A stretch of DNA of 38,365 nucleotides from Pseudomonadota bacterium (GCA_021807565.1 JAKBCU010000005.1:1-38365); one strand, 5' to 3'; shown: positions 18,963 through 29,803, numbered from the stretch's first letter. Program-made: numbers and translations. Notes: generated by a model from the sequence alone, not told the origin.

Positions 18963-18990
18963 ATTATACTATAAGTTTTTATAAATGCAA
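18963..18990 (-). promoter_or_regulatory. Sigma70 promoter of the helicase gene
   Basis: On the minus strand TTGCAT (18985-18990) and a perfect TATAAT (18963-18968) are 16 bp apart, 56 bp upstream of the TTG start. The intervening region is very AT-rich. This is one of the best promoter matches in the window. Confidence 0.6.
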
Positions 18991-19043
18991 CATCGCCCAG
19001 GTATAAATCGGGTGTTAGGAACATCAGTATGGTAGGAAAGTGA

Positions 19044-21595
<2,552 letters not shown>

Positions 21596-21625
21596 GTTGC
21601 CCATCTTATGCTAGCTTCGATGACG

Positions 21626-22393
21626 ATGATGAATAACGCCATTATATATGAACAACCCCTGAATGAACTCATTCGAGCCGCTTTGCGCTTGGAGCAGTTG
21701 TTCTACCAAGTCGACCATCTTATCACAGATACATCTATTTTAGGCACTCGAAATACCATTGCCGTCATTATCAGCATATTACATTTGCTTGACAGACCCG
21801 ATTTAAAGGCAAAACTTGCCAAAGAATTAAGTTACCAAATGACATTGCTCACACGCCTGGAAAGTACACCTGAAATTGATCATGTGAAGCTGAAAAAATT
21901 GCTCTATCAGTTAGATGAATTAAGCCGATGTTTTATTGACAGCAGTGGAAAAATTGGTCAAAATCTGCGAGGAATTGAGTTACTCAACAATTTAAGACTA
22001 CATCTCGCCAATCCTGGCAGCGGCTACAGTTTTGATATTCCAATCTATCACTATTGGCTAAACCGACCTAGCGAAGAACGCCTCGATACGATTCATTCTT
22101 GGTTAAATGAGTTTAATAATATTCGTTTGGCGATTAAATTAGTGCTGCAATTGATTCGTGAAGGAACAAAAATTCTTCCTAAACAAGCAGAAAATGGCTT
22201 TTATCAAGAATTACTGGATCCCCAAACCAACTTACGACTCATTAGAGTGGCTGTTCCCACCCACTTATCCGCTTACCCGGAGGTCAGTATTAGCCGACAT
22301 TTCTTAGGAATCCGGTTTTTTAATCCTGAAATTCAGGGAAGACCTTCACAATATCAAGACAATCTACCCTTTTGGGTCTCTTATTGTAATTAG
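21626..22393 (+). CDS. zapD: Cell division protein ZapD
   Basis: ZapD is a cytoplasmic FtsZ-binding protein that bundles FtsZ filaments and stabilises the division ring. Matching segments are YEQPLNELIRAALRLEQL at the N-terminus, GQNLRGIELLNNLRLHLANP, YSFDIPIYHYWL and NGFYQE; these run in the same order as in E. coli ZapD. The frame is open from 21554, but E. coli homology begins with YEQPLNE, and an extended -10 promoter lies at 21587-21595, so the paired ATGs at 21626/21629 are preferred (255 aa against 247 in E. coli). The ribosome-binding site is weak. yacG follows 9 bp later, the usual pairing. Confidence 0.93.
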   Translation: MMNNAIIYEQPLNELIRAALRLEQLFYQVDHLITDTSILGTRNTIAVIISILHLLDRPDLKAKLAKELSYQMTLLTRLESTPEIDHVKLKKLLYQLDELSRCFIDSSGKIGQNLRGIELLNNLRLHLANPGSGYSFDIPIYHYWLNRPSEERLDTIHSWLNEFNNIRLAIKLVLQLIREGTKILPKQAENGFYQELLDPQTNLRLIRVAVPTHLSAYPEVSISRHFLGIRFFNPEIQGRPSQYQDNLPFWVSYCN

Positions 22394-22402
22394 GTTAATA
22401 GT

Positions 22403-22609
22403 ATGGGTATTCAGAAAAAAGATATCACTTGCCCACATTGCCATAAAAAAAATGTTTGGACAGAAGACAATATGTTCCGTCCTTTTTGCTCCGAGCGTTG
22501 TCAATTAATTGACTTAGGTGGCTGGGCCAGCGAACAACACCGCATTGTGGGAGATCCTATTTCTTCAGCCAACTCGGATGAGTTTGATGAATCCGGTTCA
22601 CCTGAGTAA
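22403..22609 (+). CDS. yacG: DNA gyrase inhibitor YacG
   Basis: A 68-aa zinc protein that binds GyrB and inhibits gyrase in E. coli. Four cysteines form the zinc site: Cys10 and Cys13 in ITCPHCHKK, Cys29 and Cys33 in [15 protein letters not shown]. The acidic tail after residue 50 is typical. It is co-transcribed with zapD; the coaE gene that often precedes this pair is not here. Confidence 0.95.
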   Translation: MGIQKKDITCPHCHKKNVWTEDNMFRPFCSERCQLIDLGGWASEQHRIVGDPISSANSDEFDESGSPE

Positions 22610-22619
22610 ATCGATCTGA

Positions 22620-23798
22620 TTAGGGCGCCTTCTTAAAAACAATTTGTCCCGACACAAGCGTCAACACTACCCGATACTGTTCATCTAACACAACCAAATC
22701 CGCATCTTTTCCTGGTGCAATACTCCCTTTATGTTGAAATAGATTCAGTAACTTGGCAGGATTAGCCGAAGCATACGGGATGACATCACTCAAGCTGCTC
22801 TTGGTAAACTGCATCATGTGCTGGATTGCCGTGATCATGCTTAATGTACTGCCTGCTAACGTCCCATCCGCTAGTGTTGCAATACCTTGTTTAACGATGA
22901 CAGCTTGGCCGCCGAGTTGATACTGACCGTCACCTAACCCTGCTGCACACATGGCATCCGTAATTAAAATAATTTTATCCTGTTGCTTTAATTTAAGGGT
23001 GAGTTCAATCATAGCGGGATGTAAGTGCACGCCATCTGCAATCAATTCTACAGAAACTTTATTCGACAAAAGAGCTGCTGTGACGACGCCGGGTTCCCGT
23101 TGATGCATGCCGCGCATTGCATTGAATAAATGCGTTACATGACAACAGCCTGCATTCATTCCTTTCAACGTTTGTTCATACGTTGCATCGGTATGCCCTA
23201 TTGAAGCCACAATATTTTCTTGCTGCAGAAAGCGAATCAACTCTAAACTATTGGTCAGTTCAGGCGCGAGTGTCACGAGTTTAATCGCGCGACCCGAAAT
23301 CGCTTGCCATTTTTTAAGATAGTCTACGTTGGGCAATAATACCTTACCAGCCGATTGCGCGCCGGCTTTTTGAGCAGAAATAAAAGGCCCTTCTAAGTGC
23401 ACCCCCAATAAGGTCGCTCCCCTATTTGGGTGACCCTTCTGCTTGAATTGACAAATACAGTGTAATACGTTTTCAATTTCATTGGGTCGAGCTGTCATGG
23501 TTGTGGCGAGAAAAGCAGTCACTCCTGTCTGAGCTAGAGCAACGCTAATTTGTTCCAACGATTGTTCTGTCGAATCCATCACATCTTTACCTTGCTGCCC
23601 ATGAATATGTACATCAATACAGCCCGGAATTAAATGATAATTTTCAGGAAATTCAAGATAACTTGTGTCGTGCATCGCCACTATTTTTTCTTTACGATCA
23701 ATGTGACTGATTTGCGTATTGCGAATCACCATTGCAAAATGGTGTAACACACCTTGTTCGGTATAAATACGTGGACCGCTGATAATCAGTTCTACCAC
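22620..23798 (-). CDS. nagA: N-acetylglucosamine-6-phosphate deacetylase NagA
   Basis: NagA removes acetate from GlcNAc-6-phosphate, the second step of GlcNAc use and of amino-sugar recycling. The 392-aa amidohydrolase has the metal motif DVHIHGQQG (HIH at 64-66), the metal-binding glutamate in HLEGPFIS, GHTDATYEQ, HLFNAMRGMHQREPG and the catalytic aspartate in ITDAMCAAG. The start is GTG at 23798, about 8 nt after AAGGTG. It overlaps the end of the deaminase gene by 7 bp and is last in the operon. Confidence 0.96.
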   Translation of the reverse strand: MVELIISGPRIYTEQGVLHHFAMVIRNTQISHIDRKEKIVAMHDTSYLEFPENYHLIPGCIDVHIHGQQGKDVMDSTEQSLEQISVALAQTGVTAFLATTMTARPNEIENVLHCICQFKQKGHPNRGATLLGVHLEGPFISAQKAGAQSAGKVLLPNVDYLKKWQAISGRAIKLVTLAPELTNSLELIRFLQQENIVASIGHTDATYEQTLKGMNAGCCHVTHLFNAMRGMHQREPGVVTAALLSNKVSVELIADGVHLHPAMIELTLKLKQQDKIILITDAMCAAGLGDGQYQLGGQAVIVKQGIATLADGTLAGSTLSMITAIQHMMQFTKSSLSDVIPYASANPAKLLNLFQHKGSIAPGKDADLVVLDEQYRVVLTLVSGQIVFKKAP

Positions 23799-24841
23799 GT
23801 TTTTGTCACCTTGGTGAGATGGGTCGGTGCATCCGGATTAAAACCCCGTGTAACACTCAATTTCGCGATCATGCAATAAAATGCTTGAATCATCACAAGC
23901 GTATCACAGACAGGATGAATCCCGTGAGGTAATGGCAATAAAATAGATGACATGTCAAGCAAGTCTTTTTCACTTTCATGCAGCATAGGAGAAGCTAATA
24001 ACACTTTCGCCCCTATCATTTTCATTTTTTTCGCCACGGCTTGCATACCTGAAAAAGTTTCATCTTGTTGTGCAAATAAAAATAAAGGGAACTCTTTTTC
24101 AACTAAGGCTAGAGGGCCGTGCAATAATTCTGCGCCAGAAAAGGCTTCAGCATGAATCTTCGCAATCTCTTTGAATTTTAAAGCAGCTTCCTGCGCAATC
24201 GGATAACCAAAACCACGACCAATCACTAAGGTTGTCTTGCATCCTTGATACGCTGTCATTGCAGTAGACCAATCTTTTTGTGTGGCTTGTTGTAATAACT
24301 CTGGTAACTCTGAGATCGCATTTAAAAGCACTTGATCTCCCGTAAAAATACCTACAAATTGAATGAATGCAGCCAAGGTCGCGATATACGTTTTAGTCGC
24401 CGCAATGGATTTCTCAACACCCGCGCCAAGCGGAACAATATATTCGGCTGCATCGGCTAATGGCGAATCCGTGTCATTGACAAAACCCACTGTGATCGCG
24501 CCTGCTTTTCTCGCAGCCCATATGACTTCAGCCACATCGGGTGTGACACCCGATTGAGAAATCCCCAATACTAATGAATTCTTTTGTGGTAATTGTTTCT
24601 GATAAAGCGTTAATACTGACGGAGCCGCTGAAGAGGTAATTAATCCAGCCCGAGTTTCCAGTAAATATTTCAGAAAAGTGGCTGCATGATCAGAGCTGCC
24701 TCGCGCTACCGTCACCGCAACAGACGGACGAATCCCCTGAATGCGAACCGTTAAGGCTTCAAGCAATGTATAATTATCGGCAAATTGTCTACTAATGACT
24801 TGCGGTGTTTCCTGTGCCTCAACTTCCATTTGTGACAGCAT
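23792..24841 (-). CDS. nagB-II: SIS-domain glucosamine-6-phosphate deaminase (NagB-II type)
   Basis: This protein has two SIS domains but no glutaminase domain, resembling the isomerase half of GlmS. Visible motifs are TVARGSSDHAATFLKYLLE, LGISQSGVTPDVAEVIW and EKSIAATKTYIATLAAF, with GFNPDAPTHLTKVTKTW at the C-terminus, the GlmS-like end. Proteins of this kind replace classical NagB in Shewanella and others, turning glucosamine-6-phosphate into fructose-6-phosphate and ammonia. Its place between a GlcNAc kinase and nagA fits that role; the AgaS-type galactosamine deaminase is the alternative. The ATG at 24841 overlaps the kinase by 23 bp; a second ATG at 24829 also lies inside it. Confidence 0.88.
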   Translation of the reverse strand: MLSQMEVEAQETPQVISRQFADNYTLLEALTVRIQGIRPSVAVTVARGSSDHAATFLKYLLETRAGLITSSAAPSVLTLYQKQLPQKNSLVLGISQSGVTPDVAEVIWAARKAGAITVGFVNDTDSPLADAAEYIVPLGAGVEKSIAATKTYIATLAAFIQFVGIFTGDQVLLNAISELPELLQQATQKDWSTAMTAYQGCKTTLVIGRGFGYPIAQEAALKFKEIAKIHAEAFSGAELLHGPLALVEKEFPLFLFAQQDETFSGMQAVAKKMKMIGAKVLLASPMLHESEKDLLDMSSILLPLPHGIHPVCDTLVMIQAFYCMIAKLSVTRGFNPDAPTHLTKVTKTW

Positions 24842-25724
24842 GTTGAACCCAATTTTTTATCATTAAAATAGCACCCCCATTCGCATCCAGTTTACGTGGA
24901 ACTAAGCGTGCACGTAATTCTTCACCCAGCCATGGCTCAATAAAGGGTGCAACCCCGCCAAATAAACAACAAGGAATTTGGCTTTCCTTTTTTTGTAGCT
25001 TGATTAACGCAGCACTGATGCGATCCACTGCATGAGCCGCTTTTTTCATCAGTCGAACCGCTTGTATTTCCTCTTGTTGACTGTGATTAATCACAATCGG
25101 CGCTAAACGCGCAAACTCAGTCGCATTTGCTTGATTTGCCCATGTTGTCAATGTTGCGATGTCTTGATTAAAAAAAGCAAAAATATCTTCAACCAATGCG
25201 GATTTTTCAATGCGATGATCCAACCATTGAAACGTGAGCTTTGCCGCTTCTAAACCTAACCATGCTCCGCCTCCCTCATCATCATGAGGAAACCCCCAGC
25301 CACCCACTTTGGATTGATGCTGATGTTCAATTTGATAACCCACTACCCCCGTCCCCACAATGATAATCGCGCCATCCTGCAATTCATGTGCGCCCACGCA
25401 AGCAACATAGGCATCGGAAGCCAGTTGTATGGTTTTAAAAGGATGGGAACGTGATAAAAAATCGTTATAAGCTTCTCTGACTTCGCAGCCTGCTAACCCT
25501 AGACCGATATGAAAATGATACGCTGTATCCTGCAATTCAAGACCGACTAATTCCAGTGCAGTATGAATCCCAGCATAGATAGAATGCCAAGCTTGATCCA
25601 CTGAAAGACGAATATTGGCGGGGCCGCTGACTGCTTGACCGAGTATTTTGCCATATTGATCTTCAATACGAATTTTCGATTTCGTACCGCCGCCATCAAC
25701 ACCGATAAAAATATCCTGGACCAC
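24819..25724 (-). CDS. BadF/BadG-type N-acetylglucosamine kinase
   Basis: A sugar kinase of the BadF/BadG/BcrA/BcrD ATPase family, which includes GlcNAc kinases. FIGVDGGGTKSKIRI is the N-terminal phosphate loop, SDAYVACVGAHE and GAIIIVGTGVVGYQI the second, and GWGFPHDDEGGGAWLGLEA the sugar-site segment typical of GlcNAc kinases. The start is taken as GTG at 25724 (301 aa), which begins just before the conserved phosphate loop; the frame is open to 25799 but the extra residues do not look like protein of this family. A TATAAT at 25758-25763 (minus strand) may drive the operon. With no phosphotransferase gene beside it, the operon probably uses free GlcNAc, imported or recycled. Confidence 0.87.
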   Translation of the reverse strand: MVQDIFIGVDGGGTKSKIRIEDQYGKILGQAVSGPANIRLSVDQAWHSIYAGIHTALELVGLELQDTAYHFHIGLGLAGCEVREAYNDFLSRSHPFKTIQLASDAYVACVGAHELQDGAIIIVGTGVVGYQIEHQHQSKVGGWGFPHDDEGGGAWLGLEAAKLTFQWLDHRIEKSALVEDIFAFFNQDIATLTTWANQANATEFARLAPIVINHSQQEEIQAVRLMKKAAHAVDRISAALIKLQKKESQIPCCLFGGVAPFIEPWLGEELRARLVPRKLDANGGAILMIKNWVQHAVTNGS

Positions 25725-25808
25725 GTTTATGACTATCCTTAACTCAGTGAAAAATCTATTATAACCCGAGTTCGCATGGAGTGTAATGCTCCCTATCAAC
25801 CGAGCGAA

Positions 25809-26588
25809 TTATCTGCGTTTAATCTGCGAAATGGGAATTCGCACCTCCCCTGCTGTATCAGGAGGGTACACAGCATCTAAGTGATTTCGCCATGCATGGC
25901 CATAAATCACTTCAAATGTGACTGGGAAAACGCTTTCAGCATTGGCAGCTAGGCTTTCTTCAAACACGTCTCCAGCAAATAAACCCGTCACACGCAGCTC
26001 TTGAGATAGGGTTGCTATCTCACGATAGGTGAGAGTAACATACTCGACATCCAGCACGGGGTTAATGAATCCAGAGTGAATGAGTGCATCACCTATATCG
26101 TGCATATCCATCCACTTCGGAAAACTTAAACCTAAATGGGCGAGCTCCTGCAACGTGTTAGGTCCCAAACTACTCAACATGAGCAAACCGTCAGGACGCA
26201 TCACTCTATGCCATTCCGATAAAGTGTTATCTAAGTGTGAACACCAAGGTAACCATAAATTAGATACGATTAAATCGGCCATTTGATGTGGCAAAGGTAA
26301 ATACGCCGACTCTGCTAATAACCACTTCACAGGCTTTTTTTGGTTTTTTTTAGCTAGGATTAATAGGCTCAACGAGGTATCTGCCGCCACGATTTCTGCA
26401 GCAGGATAACGAGAGATAAGCTGCTCGGTCACTCTGCCAATACGACAGCCCAAATCCAATACTCTCTCCGGCTGCAACACCATCCAGTCCAATCGATTCA
26501 CTAAGCTATCGCCCACCTCTTTTTGTAAAACAGAAGCAGCCTCATACGCTTCAGAATCTCTATTTTTAAACAAGTCTTCAGGAGTCAT
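25809..26588 (-). CDS. bioC: Malonyl-ACP O-methyltransferase BioC
   Basis: BioC methylates malonyl-ACP to disguise it as a fatty-acid primer at the start of biotin synthesis. The 259-aa protein has a class I methyltransferase fold: motif I as VLDLGCRIGRVT (44-54), AADTS at the end of the second strand, and DLIVSNLWLPWCSHLDNTL, the last strongly resembling BioC (DLVVSNLALQW-type). Motif I reads GCRIGR where GCGTG is usual, so one glycine is replaced. No bioB, bioF, bioH or bioD is in the window. Its start overlaps the divergent comF start region. In many gammaproteobacteria comF borders the biotin cluster, which supports the call. A generic SAM methyltransferase is the alternative. Confidence 0.82.
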   Translation of the reverse strand: MTPEDLFKNRDSEAYEAASVLQKEVGDSLVNRLDWMVLQPERVLDLGCRIGRVTEQLISRYPAAEIVAADTSLSLLILAKKNQKKPVKWLLAESAYLPLPHQMADLIVSNLWLPWCSHLDNTLSEWHRVMRPDGLLMLSSLGPNTLQELAHLGLSFPKWMDMHDIGDALIHSGFINPVLDVEYVTLTYREIATLSQELRVTGLFAGDVFEESLAANAESVFPVTFEVIYGHAWRNHLDAVYPPDTAGEVRIPISQIKRR

Positions 26589-26589
26589 G

Positions 26590-27327
26590 ATGATTCGTTA
26601 TATCAAAAAAATGGCATCAAAGTGGATGCCTCCAATTTGCATATTATGCCGACAAAAATCTCATCAATCATGGGATTTATGCCAAGCATGCTATCTCGAC
26701 TTGCCTATTTTATCGCAAACTTGTCGACGTTGCGCGAATATTTTACATGGCACTTCGAATAGCCTATGCGGCACATGCCTTAAACAGCCGCCTCCATTTC
26801 AGGTGACTCATGCGCTCTTTGGCTATCACCAGCCGGTGGATCAACTTTTATTAGCTTTAAAATTCAATCAAGCGTTCAGTCATGGTCGACTCCTTGGAGA
26901 ATTACTTGCCGATAGGATTCAGCATCAATGGTATCGCGAAAAACCCTTACCCTCAGCAATCATCCCTATGCCATTACATCCGATTCGACAAAGAGAACGC
27001 GGATTCAATCAATCCATTGAATTGGCAAGACCCATTGCTAAAAAACTACAGCTACCTCTATTGGACACGGTCTGCGAAAGAATAAAATCGACCATGGCTC
27101 AAGCCTCATTACCAGCCCATCAGCGTCGTTCTAATATAACCGGTGCCTTTGCGATAAAAAAACCTATCCTGTATCGACATGTCGTGATAGTGGATGACAT
27201 TATCACGACAGGTCACACCGTGCGTGAACTCTGCCATCTTCTCAAAAACCACGAGGTAGAAACCATCGATATTTGGTGCTGTGCTCGTTCATCTATTTCA
27301 ACCGAAATTCAGCAGTTAACACCGTAA
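26590..27327 (+). CDS. comF: ComF family protein (phosphoribosyltransferase-like)
   Basis: ComF is a cytosolic protein needed for natural transformation in several species, with a zinc-finger N-terminus and a phosphoribosyltransferase-type C-terminus. Here the N-terminus has three cysteine pairs (CILC, CQAC, CRRC, then CGTC) within the first 60 residues; IIPMPLHPIRQRERGFNQS is the family's core, and VVIVDDIITTGHTV the PRPP-binding loop. The ATG at 26590 stands 5 nt after GGAG and is preferred to the overlapping ATG at 26587. It shares its 5' end with bioC on the other strand, and ends 9 bp from convergent pilP. Its presence beside pilNOP suggests that DNA uptake was once, or still is, a function here. 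Confidence 0.93.
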   Translation: MIRYIKKMASKWMPPICILCRQKSHQSWDLCQACYLDLPILSQTCRRCANILHGTSNSLCGTCLKQPPPFQVTHALFGYHQPVDQLLLALKFNQAFSHGRLLGELLADRIQHQWYREKPLPSAIIPMPLHPIRQRERGFNQSIELARPIAKKLQLPLLDTVCERIKSTMAQASLPAHQRRSNITGAFAIKKPILYRHVVIVDDIITTGHTVRELCHLLKNHEVETIDIWCCARSSISTEIQQLTP

Positions 27328-27336
27328 CGAAAAGGG

Positions 27337-27816
27337 CTAATGCGTTGAAGATAGGTTCCAGCTAATCACCCTAGTCCCTGCCTCGCTGGTTTCGGCAATT
27401 TCTATCGTATCCGCATGGATTTTTATAATTTTCCCCTGATGATCACCTACCACTTCACCGAGTGTCACCTGATAGATTTTATGATTTGGCGCCAAAATAA
27501 AAGCCCATGGAGGGGATGTCGTATTGACGGTTGCCATCAGTTTAAGTTGTTCTAAAGGATAACGATCCAGTAATGCACTAGGAAATTGAGACCGATCGAT
27601 TGCATCAAATGGCTCTCGTCCTGAGTTGTCTTGATAGATTTCCGGTTTCGGTATCAGTAGATGAAGGGAATCCTTTTTTTTAAAAATAAAAAAGGGTTGC
27701 TTCAAGCGGGTGATCGGTTGATGGATTTTTTGTAAATTTGATTGGTCATCACAACTGGTGACAAAACAAGCTACTAGGATCACCATGAAAAAAAATGGCT
27801 TTTTAAATTCTAGCAA
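27337..27816 (-). CDS. pilP: Type IV pilus lipoprotein PilP
   Basis: PilP is an inner-membrane lipoprotein linking the PilNO complex to the PilQ secretin. The N-terminus has a lysine-rich start, a hydrophobic run and a lipobox VTSC with the lipidated Cys22, followed by a flexible linker and a C-terminal beta domain containing YPLEQLKLMATVNT and YQVTLGEVVGDHQGKI, typical of PilP. The start is TTG at 27816, which keeps the positive residues a lipoprotein signal needs; the later ATG at 27786 would lose them. The gene overlaps pilO by 14 bp. The usual next gene pilQ is missing; comF faces it instead. Confidence 0.9.
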   Translation of the reverse strand: MLEFKKPFFFMVILVACFVTSCDDQSNLQKIHQPITRLKQPFFIFKKKDSLHLLIPKPEIYQDNSGREPFDAIDRSQFPSALLDRYPLEQLKLMATVNTTSPPWAFILAPNHKIYQVTLGEVVGDHQGKIIKIHADTIEIAETSEAGTRVISWNLSSTH

Positions 27817-28408
27817 GATGATACATCTCCACCGTCAATTCTACTACTAATGGTTTATCGATCGACATTTCCCATTCACCCCCTTTTTTAGTCAAAGCAA
27901 GCTGCTTATTTTTATAAATAGAAAAATGATCAATGACCACAATCCATGGTAAGTTAGCAATTTGACTAATAAAACGAGCAATGTCTGCGTAATGACCTTT
28001 TGCCACCAAGAACACAGGTACCCGACTATATTTTCCTTCTGATTGATCATCCATCGTTTTGATTTGCCTAAATACAAGCTGATTAGCATGACCCATTTTT
28101 ACAATTTGATTTTGCAGCTCACTGATGTTGACTGGGTTGACTAATTTTTTTTGCCAACTATGTAATAATAATTTTAATTGTGGAAGCGGTTCGATGGATT
28201 CTTCCAAAAGAGATTGCTGTTGCACGCTTTCAAGCACGGCAGATTGCAAGCGATGTTGGCGCTCTTTAGCCGCTTTTTTGTATTCTATTAAATTGAGAAA
28301 ATCAACAAAATAAGCGGCTATGAACACAGCAATCACATTACATAAAATAACGAGTAATGACCATCCTAGGGATGGTCTTTGATCATAATCAAACGGTGTC
28401 TTTTGCAC
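27803..28408 (-). CDS. pilO: Type IV pilus inner-membrane protein PilO
   Basis: PilO pairs with PilN to form the inner-membrane alignment platform of the type IV pilus. The 201-aa protein has one N-terminal membrane helix (about residues 15-38), a coiled coil (40-75) containing YKKAAKERQHRLQSAVLES, and a ferredoxin-like periplasmic domain with VPVFLVAKGHYADIARFISQIANLPWIV, whose pattern is characteristic of PilO. It begins 3 bp after pilN and overlaps pilP by 14 bp. Confidence 0.92.
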   Translation of the reverse strand: MQKTPFDYDQRPSLGWSLLVILCNVIAVFIAAYFVDFLNLIEYKKAAKERQHRLQSAVLESVQQQSLLEESIEPLPQLKLLLHSWQKKLVNPVNISELQNQIVKMGHANQLVFRQIKTMDDQSEGKYSRVPVFLVAKGHYADIARFISQIANLPWIVVIDHFSIYKNKQLALTKKGGEWEMSIDKPLVVELTVEMYHLARI

Positions 28409-28411
28409 GGA

Positions 28412-28939
28412 CTATCCTTGTTGAGTGACTTGTAATTGAAAGTATCGTTCCGTATGATCGCTATTTTGATCCGTACTCACCCCTTTTAATATGGGTTGGG
28501 TGAAAATAGTAGAGTACGTTACATTCTGCATTAACCTGTCAAGACCCAAATCGGTTGCCGCTTCCCCTTCCAGCATAATACGATTTCCTTCATGCGTAGC
28601 CTTAGTAAGAGACACATTGACTGGTAGAATGTGAATCAGTTCATTTAAGAAATGAACAGAACGGAAGCTTTTTGCACGCAAACTTAAAATGAAACCGAGC
28701 TCTCTCGTGATAGTCAACTCTGCCTCTTTCTGTTTTTTTAATTCAGAAAGAATCCGTTGTCCATGCATGAGTTGGTTTTGTAGAAACTGATTGTTGGCTT
28801 GTTGGCGTTGGATAGACCATTCCAAATACACATGAACTGAAACCACTAATATCATAGTGATCATCATGGAACGAATGTACCAGATCAAAAATTGACCTTT
28901 TTGAACTGCCCCATATGAGACAATATCCCTTTCTATCAT
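28412..28939 (-). CDS. pilN: Type IV pilus inner-membrane protein PilN, without the PilM-binding motif
   Basis: PilN normally binds cytoplasmic PilM through a short N-terminal INLLPWR motif and PilO through its periplasmic part. This protein has the membrane helix (about 18-42), the coiled coil and the ferredoxin-like domain (HFLNELIHILPVNVSLTKAT). But the N-terminus is MIERDIVSYGAVQKGQF, with no INLLPW-type motif, and there is no pilM upstream: the next gene is a divergent rhodanese operon. The ATG at 28939 follows AAGGG by about 7 nt (175 aa). An ATG at 28972 would add only MIRNGLSKGLA, which does not supply the motif either. The loss of both partner gene and contact motif suggests an altered or decaying pilus apparatus. 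Confidence 0.87.
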   Translation of the reverse strand: MIERDIVSYGAVQKGQFLIWYIRSMMITMILVVSVHVYLEWSIQRQQANNQFLQNQLMHGQRILSELKKQKEAELTITRELGFILSLRAKSFRSVHFLNELIHILPVNVSLTKATHEGNRIMLEGEAATDLGLDRLMQNVTYSTIFTQPILKGVSTDQNSDHTERYFQLQVTQQG

Positions 28940-29052
28940 AGCAAGACCCTTAGACAGACCGTTTCTAATCATCACTCTAGCGCATTAACTACACACTCTC
29001 AATGCTATCCTGTCTTATCTTTTAATCAATTCTCATCATCTGTTTGAAATTC

Positions 29053-29082
29053 TTGGTTGTCATCTAAAATTCTGTGTATAAT
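29053..29082 (+). promoter_or_regulatory. Sigma70 promoter of the rhodanese-grxC-secB-gpsA operon
   Basis: TTGGTT (29053-29058) and a perfect TATAAT (29077-29082) are 18 bp apart, 27 bp upstream of the rhodanese ATG at 29110. This also excludes the earlier in-frame start at 29074. Confidence 0.5.
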
Positions 29083-29109
29083 TCTTTGCTTCGAAAATCA
29101 GGTGGATCT

Positions 29110-29532
29110 ATGCACGATATCTTATTATTTAGCCAAAATCATTTAATGATACTGATGGTTTTTATTCTTGTGTTACTGCTATTGGTACTGGTTGAAATGA
29201 TTAAAGCAAAACAAAGCACGACTAAACTCGCCCCAGCCGAAGTGGTACAGTTCATCAATCATCAAAATGCTGCCATCTTGGATCTTCGCTCAGACGAGAG
29301 TTTTTTAAGTGGACACATTGTCGATGCTATTTCATTACCTGTTGCTCAACTTCAAGAAAAAACGAAAAAAATTGAAAAATTCAAGTCACAACCCATTGTG
29401 TTAGTATGTGCCTCAGGGGTAGAATCGGCCCGTGCTGCAACGATATTAGCTCAAAAAGGTTTTAATCCCTACATCTTATCAGGTGGAATGCGTGCTTGGC
29501 GTGAAGCTAACATGCCTATCATAAAAGGATAG
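29110..29532 (+). CDS. yibN: Membrane-anchored rhodanese-domain protein (YibN type)
   Basis: The protein has 140 aa: one N-terminal transmembrane helix (about residues 11-30), then a single rhodanese domain with AILDLRSDESFLSGHI and the active-site loop VLVCASGVES, in which Cys100 is the likely persulfide carrier. The ATG at 29110 stands 4 nt after AGGTGG. It leads a four-gene operon with grxC, secB and gpsA, the same order as in E. coli. The sulfur acceptor is not known. The domain faces the cytoplasm if the helix follows the positive-inside rule (IKAK lies just after it). Confidence 0.9.
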   Translation: MHDILLFSQNHLMILMVFILVLLLLVLVEMIKAKQSTTKLAPAEVVQFINHQNAAILDLRSDESFLSGHIVDAISLPVAQLQEKTKKIEKFKSQPIVLVCASGVESARAATILAQKGFNPYILSGGMRAWREANMPIIKG

Positions 29533-29536
29533 TGTC

Positions 29537-29791
29537 ATGGCTAACATTATTATTTACTCTACCGCTCATTGCCCTTATTGTGCTTGGGCGAAACAATTAT
29601 TGGATAAAAAAAAAGTATCTTACCAAGAATTTTTGATCGATTCAGATCCTGATAAAAAAATAGAAATGGAACGACTCAGTGGTAGACGCTCTGTTCCTCA
29701 AATTTTTATCAATAATCAGCCCATTGGGGGTTTTGATAACCTTTCCGCATTGGATAAATCAGGACAACTTGACAAGCTATTAACTAAATAG
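29537..29791 (+). CDS. grxC: Glutaredoxin 3
   Basis: A small dithiol glutaredoxin of 84 aa that reduces disulfides with glutathione. The active site is HCPYC (Cys12, Cys15); SVPQIFINNQPIGGFDNL contains the cis-proline and glutathione-binding residues. It begins 4 bp after the rhodanese gene and is followed 12 bp later by secB. Confidence 0.96.
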   Translation: MANIIIYSTAHCPYCAWAKQLLDKKKVSYQEFLIDSDPDKKIEMERLSGRRSVPQIFINNQPIGGFDNLSALDKSGQLDKLLTK

Positions 29792-29803
29792 GAACTCACT
29801 CTT

